Below, piece after piece: positions 1-6,900 of a DNA stretch of 38,953 bases (position 1 is its first letter; every line of letters starts with the position of its first letter). Location of the stretch: contig CAMXYS010000003.1 of NCBI GenBank assembly GCA_947253135.1, positions 1-38,953 of the forward strand. Direction: 5' to 3'. This DNA is from an uncultured Clostridia bacterium. Lineage in GTDB: Bacteria; Bacillota; Clostridia; Saccharofermentanales; Fastidiosipilaceae. The notes under the pieces are model-generated. The model ran no database searches. It saw nothing but the letters and a program-made list of their open reading frames with translations, and was not told where the DNA came from. The position numbers and the translations under genes were made by a program.

Positions 1-101
1 GTCACTTCCTGCAGGGGTTTTTCCTGAAAAAGTCTTTTCAATACACATACAAGCTTATTTTTTTTATCCGCTTTTAAATTATAAAAGGTGTTTTTTGGCA
101 T
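1..101 (-). CDS. TetR-family regulator, N-terminal fragment
   Basis: Only the first 33 codons are present, because the gene runs off the left edge of the window. The start is the ATG read leftward from 101, with an AGGAGG-type ribosome binding site at 106-111. The peptide begins MPKNTFYNLKADKKNKLVCV and continues into LKRLFQEKPLQEV. This matches the usual opening of TetR proteins: a basic leader, then the first helix of the HTH domain. Two identical-type palindromes lie directly upstream (116-130 and 145-159), as expected for an autoregulated TetR repressor. It is divergent from the LytTR/DUF3021 pair, so the repressor may also control that pair. The ligand-binding domain is not in view, so the inducer and target genes are unknown. 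Confidence 0.7.
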   Translation of the reverse strand, partial: MPKNTFYNLKADKKNKLVCVLKRLFQEKPLQEV

Positions 102-115
102 ACTTTCCTCCTAAA

Positions 116-159
116 GTGACACCATGTCACACAAAAAAGGATAAGTGACAGGGTGTCAC
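116..159. promoter_or_regulatory. Paired palindromic operators, probably for the TetR protein
   Basis: There are two copies of GTGACA-N3-TGTCAC, at 116-130 (spacer CCA) and 145-159 (spacer GGG). Their starts are 29 bp apart. The arms are perfect inverted repeats. They sit between the start of the TetR-like gene at 101 and the divergent LytTR gene at 271. That the TetR protein binds here is inferred from position and symmetry. Confidence 0.65.
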
Positions 160-177
160 CTGTCAAGTCGGATATTT

Positions 178-206
178 GACCACTTATCCCTCTCAAAGGA
201 CCACTT
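178..206 (+). promoter_or_regulatory. Direct repeats spaced like a LytTR binding site
   Basis: The octamer GACCACTT occurs at 178-185 and again at 199-206, exactly 21 bp start to start (two helical turns). Known LytTR regulators such as AgrA and ComE bind pairs of short direct repeats with about this spacing. A -10-like TACAAT lies at 242-247, without a good -35, as expected for an activated promoter. The site is directly upstream of a LytTR gene, so autoregulation is the simple reading. Confidence 0.45.
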
Positions 207-270
207 GTTGTAAATGGCTGGAAATGTCCTGTGAGCCTTTTTACAATGTAGGCGTAAAGGAGGCGAGGGG

Positions 271-726
271 ATGAAAATTGAAGTCCAGGTAGATGAAATA
301 TATCCGGAGTTAAAAGTTATCGTCCAGACTAATAAAATGACCGATGAAGTTGAAACCCTTGTGCGCAAACTCTCTACGGAGGACGTTCAGCTCATCGCCG
401 GTTTCAAAGACGAGAGCGTGGTGGTTTTAGATCCGTCCGAGATCTATCGCATTTTTGCTCAATCAGGCAAGGTGCTGGCCGAAACAGATCACGGTACCTA
501 CCACTTGCGCCTGCGTCTGTACGAAGTGGAAGAGTTACTTAACAAGTGGACCTTTGTTCGCATATCCAACTCGGACATGATCAATTTAAATAAAGTTAAG
601 CGCTTTGATTTTAGCTTTACGGGCACAATTTATGTTCAACTTTCAAACGGAAAGGAAGTCTACGCTTCAAGACGATATGTCGCAAAAATTAAGGAATTAT
701 TAGGATTGAGGGGGTCAAAAAAATGA
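271..726 (+). CDS. LytTR-domain transcriptional regulator
   Basis: This is a 151-residue stand-alone LytTR DNA-binding protein with no receiver domain. The N-terminal half (about 1-50) is a short beta/alpha region. The LytTR domain occupies about 55-147 and has the typical run of beta strands, including FVRISNSDMINLNKVKRFD and a C-terminal GKEVYASRRYVAKIKELL. The start has a strong AAGGAGG at 257-263. Its stop overlaps the start of the next gene by ATGA (723-726), so the two are translationally coupled. LytTR-DUF3021 pairs are common in Bacillota. The LytTR member controls its own operon and often neighbouring transport genes, and the membrane partner is thought to modulate it. The direct repeats at 178-206 are a candidate binding site. 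Confidence 0.9.
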   Translation: MKIEVQVDEIYPELKVIVQTNKMTDEVETLVRKLSTEDVQLIAGFKDESVVVLDPSEIYRIFAQSGKVLAETDHGTYHLRLRLYEVEELLNKWTFVRISNSDMINLNKVKRFDFSFTGTIYVQLSNGKEVYASRRYVAKIKELLGLRGSKK

Positions 727-1169
727 GGAAAAAACTTATCCGCTTGGGACTTTCAGGCTTTCCCATCGGCATTGCAATCGGCTACGTCATCACCCTGATT
801 ATTTCCCTTTGTATAGGCGACGGTTTGTACTATTCGGTCAGACCGGAACTCATTAGGACAATGGGGAGTGAGTTAAAGGCGGTGTTGCTTCAAACCCTGC
901 TATGTGGCGTCATCGGCTCGGGCTTTTCGATGGCCACAGTCGTATGGCATATGGACGCCTGGAGCCTGGCCAAACAAAGTGTCGTCTACTTTGCCATTGC
1001 CTGTGTTGTGATGTTTCCCCTGGCCTATGTTGCCAACTGGATGCAGCATTCACTTGCAGGTGTGCTGCTTTATGTAGGCATCTTTGTGGCGATCTTTCTA
1101 GTGATCTGGATCTCACAGTATCTAGTATGGAAAAGAAAGATCGCTAAGATGAACGAAAGCGTGCGCTGA
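723..1169 (+). CDS. DUF3021 family membrane protein
   Basis: This 148-residue protein has four hydrophobic segments, at about 8-30, 53-75, 83-105 and 111-133, and a basic C-terminal tail (WKRKIAKMNESVR). Its length and four-helix layout match DUF3021, the usual partner of small LytTR regulators. The start codon overlaps the LytTR stop in ATGA. The biochemical role of DUF3021 is not established. In such pairs it is taken to be a membrane modulator of the LytTR protein. No clear terminator follows. Confidence 0.85.
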   Translation: MRKKLIRLGLSGFPIGIAIGYVITLIISLCIGDGLYYSVRPELIRTMGSELKAVLLQTLLCGVIGSGFSMATVVWHMDAWSLAKQSVVYFAIACVVMFPLAYVANWMQHSLAGVLLYVGIFVAIFLVIWISQYLVWKRKIAKMNESVR

Positions 1170-1480
1170 GACGGGTAAGTGGCCGACGCACGAGGACACC
1201 CGGCCTGGGTTGTGTTGCTTGCTCTAAATAAATGCAGTCCGCCAGACTTGATTTTCCTTTAAGCAAGTTGTACAGGGTCGGGTCTTATCTAGGATCGCTT
1301 TAATTGGTTAGTTCGTTAGGCTCAGTATTCCGCGCTCAAATAAGGATTAATAATTAACAAAAATAAAAACAAATGTCACAAAAAGAACTAAAAATGTTTA
1401 AAAGGATAGGGTACGCTAATTATAGTGGCAACACGGAAAATATAAACAGGCACTGAAAAGTGAATACATAGGAGGAACTT
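1170..1480. other. Intergenic stretch with a weak ferritin promoter
   Basis: No reading frame here looks coding, and no tRNA or hairpin terminator is evident. The right half (1340-1430) is AT-rich. It has a -10-like TATAGT at 1421-1426 and an 11-bp AT palindrome at 1347-1357. Neither matches a Fur or PerR box well. The ferritin transcript probably starts near 1433. Confidence 0.35.
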
Positions 1481-1993
1481 ATGGCCAACGAAAAATTATT
1501 AGAAAAATTGAATACACAATACAATTTTGAAATTGAGTCTGCCTTCGTATATAAGGGCATGTCGCTTTGGGCAAAAAAAGAAAACTGGCCCGGAGTTGCC
1601 AACTTTTTGGAACAACAGGCGCTTGAAGAATTGTCCCATGCCGAGCGGATCGAGCACTACCTGTTAGATATGGATTATGATATGACGGTAACAGCTGTGC
1701 CTGCGCCGAAGACGGATTATAAAAGCGTGCTGGAAGTCTTCAAAGCGTGCTTCGAGCATGAGCAACAGGTGACCGCCAATTTTATGGAGATCATGAAGGA
1801 CGCAAAAGCTTCCAATGACTACAGGACTGAAATCCAGGTCCACTGGTTTTTGGCCGAGCAAGTTGAAGAAGAGGCTAGCTTCAAGAATATCATCGCGATC
1901 TTGGAGAGAGTTCAGGATTCAATCGCAGGTCTCCTGCAGTTGGATGCACAATTGGCACAAAGAAAGCATACAGCTTCGGGCACGGAGGCCTAA
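1481..1993 (+). CDS. ftnA: Ferritin (non-haem, FtnA type)
   Basis: A 170-residue ferritin, which oxidises Fe(II) and stores it as a mineral core in a 24-mer cytosolic shell. The ferroxidase ligands stand at the same numbers as in bacterial FtnA: E17, E50, H53, E94, Q127 and E130, within the FEIES, EELSHAER, FEHEQQ and AEQVEEE segments. The length is normal for the family, and four long helices plus a short fifth are apparent. No haem-binding methionine in the bacterioferritin position was noted, so FtnA fits better than Bfr. The start has an AGGAGG at 1471-1476. The gene stands alone and ends at a strong hairpin terminator (2027-2056). In an anaerobe it would pair functionally with the desulfoferrodoxin at 32 kb in limiting iron-driven oxygen damage. 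Confidence 0.93.
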   Translation: MANEKLLEKLNTQYNFEIESAFVYKGMSLWAKKENWPGVANFLEQQALEELSHAERIEHYLLDMDYDMTVTAVPAPKTDYKSVLEVFKACFEHEQQVTANFMEIMKDAKASNDYRTEIQVHWFLAEQVEEEASFKNIIAILERVQDSIAGLLQLDAQLAQRKHTASGTEA

Positions 1994-2026
1994 GGCTGAG
2001 GATTGCGCATAGTTGAGAGCAAGGTA

Positions 2027-2056
2027 AAGGAGGGGAAGTCGGTTCCCCTCCTTTTT
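2027..2056 (+). terminator. Rho-independent terminator after ferritin
   Basis: The arms AAGGAGGGGAA (2027-2037) and TTCCCCTCCTT (2043-2053) are perfectly complementary. They have a 5-base loop, and a T run follows. Confidence 0.9.
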
Positions 2057-2156
2057 TGTCTTTAGCAGCTGGATTTTAGGCTTTTACGCTTAAGGGCGGG
2101 CAGAGGATTTCCCCGTTTCTGCTGGGGACCGTCCAAACCGGACCAGGTCAGGCTAA

Positions 2157-2213
2157 ATTTTAGGGCCGGTGAAATTGGGCAAGGTAGGCTTTAGGGCCGG
2201 TGAACTTGGGCAA
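2157..2213. repeat. Imperfect tandem repeat, period about 31 bp
   Basis: TTTAGGGCCGGTGAA-TTGGGCAAG appears twice, at about 2158-2182 and 2189-2213. The copies differ at one base (GAAATTGGG against GAACTTGGG). The repeat lies between two converging genes, with no coding frame across it. The function is unknown. The rest of 2057-2295 shows nothing else recognisable. Confidence 0.6.
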
Positions 2214-2295
2214 GCGCAGACTTTAAAGTTTTGAGCAAGCGGTGTCGATCCGCTTGGCAAGCCGGCCTTGCGCAGATGAGAAGAAGAGAAGGCCT

Positions 2296-3474
2296 CTAGT
2301 ATAAGATCCAGTCAAGGTCTTCCATCGGGATGCTTGTATGACAAAAACGACATACTTGCATGCCGGCCTGTTCAGTCATCTGGTGGCTGCCACAATTTCG
2401 ACAGGTAAATTGGTCGGGTAAGTAGAGTACCGGAGTTAAGGTTCCATATGTCCTGGCCAACCGCAGGGAGACCTTTTTATGTCTATCTTTGAGCTCAACA
2501 TGGCCCGGCCTGCCTTTTAGGAACAAGGCGTCCAATTTTCCGCAGCATTCGATGACTTCTAAATCGCCTTGTTGCTCATAACTGCAAAAATTCAAGCGTA
2601 GCACATTGCGACAAATGACACCGGTCGCTCCCCGGTCGTCCTCCTGGCTTGGACACAAAATCTCGGGCTGCATGGCCAGCAAATTATTTAAACGGAGGGT
2701 AAAAACTTCTTCAGAAAAATTGGGGTCGTGACTTCTGATCTTCTTTTTTACGCCTTGGTGAGCAAAAAAGTCTCTTAATCCTTTGGCCAAGGCGAAGAAA
2801 AAAAGAGCGGTTACGAAGATAGCCACGACTGTAGAAATGTAGAGGCTTGCAGATTGCCATTGCTGTTGGCTGATGGTTCCACTCACCTGCAAAATAGCCA
2901 AGATCAGGGCGGGGACCAGAATGAAGCAGATAAAGCGCAGATTGCGGAGGGGTTGCTCGATGAAGAACTTGGTCATCACATACCGGTAAGCTTCTGCCCG
3001 GTACCGGGTCCGGCAAAAAGGGCAGAGGTAATTTTCTCCCTCTACTTGCATGGAGGCCCCGCAGTTCATGCAGTGGGGCGGGTTCTTCTCGCTATAGGAC
3101 AAGTTCTGATTGCTTTTAATGACCGTGCTTTCGATAAAGGCATTTTTAATCTTCCGGCGGTAGCATTTTTTATTTTGAGCGTCTCGGTAGCTTTCCTTAA
3201 CTTTCGCCTTGGAAACAGAGAAAATCGCATTCACTTTGCCATCTGAATATTTCCGGGCAGCTGTCTGTTCCTCCTGGGATCGGTCCGGCTGAATATCCAT
3301 CTGCTTGTGCAAGCCGAAGGCCTGGAGCGTCTCCAGTTCCCTGCGAAAGCGTTCTGTTTGCGAAAAACTGGCGTATTTTTTCATCTCCTCGACGCTGTTT
3401 GCCTCATACATTCTCTGTAGGATGGGTATATATTGCAAGTGATCGAATTCCCTGATGATGTCTGTGTATGCCAT
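2296..3474 (-). CDS. Zinc-ribbon membrane protein, possibly Tim44-like
   Basis: 392 residues with no confident family assignment. Two four-cysteine zinc ribbons are visible: CMNCGA...CPFC near residues 134-156 and CRNCGS...CRFC near the C-terminus (about 360-381). Two adjacent membrane helices follow the first ribbon (about 181-200 and 210-230). The segment after them begins HDPNFSEEVFTLRLNNLL, which resembles the start of Tim44-like domains found with zinc ribbons in other Bacillota. This is suggestive only. The N-terminal 120 residues are charged and soluble. The ribosome binding site GGAGG lies just upstream (plus-strand CCTCC at 3481-3485). The gene faces left, away from the CRISPR locus, and has no operon partner. 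It may be a membrane-anchored adaptor, but no reaction can be assigned. Confidence 0.6.
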   Translation of the reverse strand: MAYTDIIREFDHLQYIPILQRMYEANSVEEMKKYASFSQTERFRRELETLQAFGLHKQMDIQPDRSQEEQTAARKYSDGKVNAIFSVSKAKVKESYRDAQNKKCYRRKIKNAFIESTVIKSNQNLSYSEKNPPHCMNCGASMQVEGENYLCPFCRTRYRAEAYRYVMTKFFIEQPLRNLRFICFILVPALILAILQVSGTISQQQWQSASLYISTVVAIFVTALFFFALAKGLRDFFAHQGVKKKIRSHDPNFSEEVFTLRLNNLLAMQPEILCPSQEDDRGATGVICRNVLRLNFCSYEQQGDLEVIECCGKLDALFLKGRPGHVELKDRHKKVSLRLARTYGTLTPVLYLPDQFTCRNCGSHQMTEQAGMQVCRFCHTSIPMEDLDWILY

Positions 3475-3518
3475 CTTTGTCCTCCAGACTGTGTGATATA
3501 AGAACAGAATTCTTAATT

Positions 3519-3547
3519 ATTATAGCGAGACAAGCAGGATATGTTTC
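3519..3547 (-). promoter_or_regulatory. Candidate promoter for the zinc-ribbon gene
   Basis: On the minus strand there is a perfect TATAAT at 3524-3519, with a weak -35 (GAAACA, 3547-3542) 17 bp upstream. It is about 45 bp ahead of the start codon at 3474. Confidence 0.35.
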
Positions 3548-3646
3548 CGGGTCTCTACTTTAAACGGCCGCTTAACTATAAATTTTTAGAAAACGGTAAC
3601 CACGGTAACCTTGGAAAACTACAACAAAAATTTAATAACAGGGAGT

Positions 3647-3746
3647 AACGGCTGGCCCTTGCCACTGCCCACCGGCCTGCTAAATGCGACCTGATTTTTT
3701 ATTCTCCTAAAAGAAGCAATCCTCAAGACCTTTAGAGGCTTTTTTT
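3647..3746. repeat. 100-bp dispersed repeat, left copy
   Basis: This stretch aligns by eye with 18472-18569 at about 85% identity, in the same orientation. The best part is CTGATTTTTTAT followed by CTAAAAGAAG, CAAGACCTT and a run of seven T. The T run (3740-3746) after a short CCTC/GAGG stem could be the 3' end of a small RNA. The two copies enclose the tracrRNA, the cas operon, the array and the giant helicase. There is no open frame across it. Confidence 0.7.
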
Positions 3747-3774
3747 GCGATAATTTTTTGCGATAAATTATAAT
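3745..3774 (+). promoter_or_regulatory. Candidate cas9 promoter
   Basis: TTGCGA (3745-3750) and TATAAT (3769-3774) are separated by 18 bp. A second TATAAT lies at 3798-3803 without a good -35. Either promoter would place the cas9 transcript across the tracrRNA gene on the opposite strand. This is inferred from the motifs only. Confidence 0.35.
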
Positions 3775-3839
3775 CAAAAATATTTACAATCACAGTGTAT
3801 AATTGGATCAGTAGAGCAGATTTTATCTAAGATAGCGAC

Positions 3840-3867
3840 AAAAAAAGGACTGCACTGAAGCAGTCCT
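3840..3867 (-). terminator. tracrRNA terminator
   Basis: Read on the minus strand, AGGACTGC (3867-3860) and GCAGTCCT (3853-3846) form a perfect 8-bp stem with a 6-base loop. A run of T follows. It also forms the last hairpin of the mature tracrRNA. Confidence 0.88.
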
Positions 3868-3961
3868 GAACGCACACACTGTGCAGTTGGTCAAGCCAAC
3901 GATTTGGGTTTACCTTTATTTGAACGCGTAACGTAATTTCATAGGGGTCTTACGTAACTAC
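3840..3961 (-). ncRNA. tracrRNA for the type II-A CRISPR system
   Basis: The predicted minus-strand transcript is about 122 nt. Near its 5' end is the anti-repeat (plus-strand 3919-3950). A 23-base block (3928-3950) matches the CRISPR repeat at 22 of 23 positions, and the one difference gives a G-U wobble. Next come a GCGU bulge opposite GA in the crRNA and a 5-bp lower stem (UUUGA/UCAAA). This is the same layout as in other II-A guides. Downstream are a short GGU/ACC nexus, a GUUGG/CCAAC hairpin, a GCACA/UGUGC hairpin and a perfect terminator. The RNA pairs with pre-crRNA, recruits RNase III and is bound by Cas9. The ends are inferred from the promoter at 3968-3997 and the terminator at 3840-3867. 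Confidence 0.88.
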
Positions 3962-3967
3962 ACCGTG

Positions 3968-3997
3968 ATCCTACAACAAAAAAGGAGGACTTGTCAA
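3968..3997 (-). promoter_or_regulatory. tracrRNA promoter overlapping the cas9 start region
   Basis: Minus strand: perfect TTGACA at 3997-3992, an 18-bp spacer, and TAGGAT at 3973-3968. Transcription would start near 3961, just before the anti-repeat. The -35 element ends two bases before the cas9 ATG (3999), and the spacer covers the cas9 AAGGAGG site. Confidence 0.7.
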
Positions 3998-3998
3998 G

Positions 3999-6900
3999 AT
4001 GGGGCAAAAGGATTTCTATTTAGGCCTGGATATTGGAACAGATTCTGTGGGCTATGCCGTCACAGACGAACAATACAATTTGTTGAAGTTTAGCGGTGAT
4101 GCCGCCTGGGGAGTTCACCTCTTTGATGAGGCGGAGCTGAGTCAAGAGCGAAGGGCCTTTAGGGTTGCCCGCCGCCGTTTGGATCGGAGAAAGCAGCGCG
4201 TGATGCTGCTTCAAGAACTCTTTGCTCCGGCTATCCGAGCTGTCGACGCCGACTTTTATAAGCGCCTGCAGGCGAGTGACTTGTTCAGAGATGAAGCGGG
4301 CGACCGGTTCCCTATTTTTAATGATGTAGACTATACCGACCGGGACTACTACAAGGCCTATCCGACGATCCACCACCTCATCTGCGACCTGATGGCAGAC
4401 GAGACCGCCCACGATGTGAGGCTGGTTTACTTGGCCTGTGCCTGGTTAGTCTCTAACCGGGGGCATTTTTTAAGTAATCTTGATAAAGAAAATATTTCAG
4501 CCTTAAAAAACTTTGATAAGGTCTACAGTGAATTTGAACACTTTTTTACGGATAACGGTTACGCTTATCCCTGGGCAGAGGCAGATCGCCGGACCATCGG
4601 TGAGATACTCAAAAAGAAGACAACGGTGACCGCCAAGAACAAGGAGTTGACACTTGCCTTTACCGGCGGGGGCATGGCACCAAAAGAAGCAAGTGAGGAC
4701 TTTCCCTTTGGCCAGAGGGCCATTATCAAACTGCTGGCCGGCGGCACAGCGCAATTAAAAGAACTGTTTGATCAGGAAGCTTATGCGGAATTCGGGGCGG
4801 TTTCACTGAACTTTGATGATGACAAACTGGAGGAGATTGCTGGAAACCTGGGTGATGACTTTGCCCTTATAACAGCATTGCGGCAGGTCTTTGACTGGTC
4901 CGTGCTGGTTGAAGCCATCGGCGATGCAGCCAGCATTTCTGAAGCGAAGGTGGAAACTTACAGGCAGCACAAGGCAGATTTAGCCATATTGAAGCGGATC
5001 ATTAAAAACTACCGCCCGGAAAAATACGACGAGGTTTTTAGAGAAATAGGAAAGGCTAATTATGCCGCATACGCCTATCATTCAAATAAGAAGGCCGACG
5101 CCAAGTTTAAAAAGGTAGACCGGGAGGCTTTTTCCAAGTTTATCACCGGCATTGTCAAAGACATCACGCCGAAAGCAGAAGACGAAGAGATCTTGGCGGA
5201 TATGCGCAATAGGTTGGACTTGCGCACTTTTCTGCCGAAGCAAAAAAATACCGATAACCGGGTTATTCCTCATCAGTTATATCAATATGAGCTCCATGAG
5301 ATTTTGAAAAATGCAGAGGGCTACCTCCCTTTCCTCACTGAAAAAGATGAGAGCGGACTGAGTGTTTCCGATAAAATACGGTCGATTTTTGCCTTTAAAA
5401 TCCCCTATTTTGTGGGCCCATTAAATGAAAAATCCGATCATGCCTGGATCGTTAGAAAGGCGGGGAAGATTTACCCCTGGAATTTTGAGGACATAGTCGA
5501 CTTAGATGCCAGTGAAGAAGGCTTCATCAGGCGGATGACGAACCAATGTACTTATCTGCCCGGGGAACCGGTCTTGCCTAAGGACTCCCTGTTGTACCAT
5601 AAATTTACGGTGCTAAATGAGATCAACAATCTTTCTATACATGGCGAGCGAATCTCGGTTGAGCTTAAGCAACAGATTTATTCAGATCTGTTCTTGAATA
5701 AGAAAAAAGTGACTCGTAAAAGATTGCGCGAGTATCTCATAGTCAATGGGGTGGTTGAAAAGGATGATACCGATGCAATAACAGGGATCGATGAAGAGAT
5801 TAAATCTAACCTCCTTCCTCAAATCAGCTTCAGAAGATTGCTGGATGAGGGGACCTTGAGCGAGGAGGATGTAGAAAAAATTATAGAGCGCTCCACCTTC
5901 TCGGATGACAAGACGCGTTTAAAAAAATGGTTGGCCCGGGAGTATCCTCAACTGAACTCCAAGGATGTCGACTATATCCGCTCCTTGAGATTAAGAGATT
6001 TCGGCCGCCTGTCGCAAGCTTTTTTGGAGGGTATCATAGCGGCTGACCGATCGACCGGAGAGGCCTTCACGATTATCTCGGCCCTGTGGAATACGCAGAA
6101 GAACCTGATGGAACTCTTGTCGGATCAATTTACTTTTGCGGAGACGATTGAGCGCTTCCGAGAAGATTACTATCGTGAGCACCCGGTCAGTTTATCAGAA
6201 CGCATGGATGAAATGTATTTATCCAATTCAGTTAAGCGCTCGGTTTTTAGGACGCTGGACATCGTCAAAGATGTGAAAAAAGCTTTCGGTGCACCTAAAA
6301 AAATTTTTGTTGAGGTGACGCGTGGAGGCTCTCCCGACCAAAAGGGCAAGCGGACAAAGTCTAGAAGTCAGCAGTTGAGGGAGTTATATGACAAGTGCAG
6401 AGATGAAGACCTGCCGTTACTAAAACAGCAGCTGGAGGCGATGGGAGATGCGGCTGACAGCAAGCTACAAAGTGAAAAATTATTTTTGTACTATTTGCAG
6501 CTGGGGAAATCAGCCTACAGTGACAAGCGCATTCCCTTGGAGGCCCTCGCCAGTAAGGCCTATGACATTGACCATATTTATCCGCAGGCCTTTGTTAAAG
6601 ATGACAGCATCATTAACAACAAGGTGTTAGTGTTGTCAGAAGAAAACGGTGCGAAGAGCAACAACTATCCGATACAGGGCAGTATTCGCCACCACATGCA
6701 GGGCTTCTGGTCGTACTTGCAGGAGGTGGGCCTGATGAGCAAGGAAAAATACAAGCGCCTGACCAGGTCTACCCCCTTTACTGAAGAAGAACGCTACGGC
6801 TTTATTAATAGGCAGTTGACTTCAACTTCGCAATCGACTAAGGCGGTGGCCACCCTGCTAAAAGAACACCTGCCTGAGACGGAAATTGTTTATTGCAAGG

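Noticed and set aside
1347..1357. Fur or PerR box before ferritin
   Set aside because: The palindrome is pure AT and too short, and does not match either consensus.
3594..3610. Tandem CGGTAACC pair as an operator
   Set aside because: Only two 8-bp copies, far from any start codon on the relevant strands. Chance is likely.
3919..3960. Repeat-like sequence upstream of cas9 taken as a stray CRISPR repeat
   Set aside because: It has an in-phase promoter, hairpins and terminator on the minus strand. It is the tracrRNA anti-repeat.
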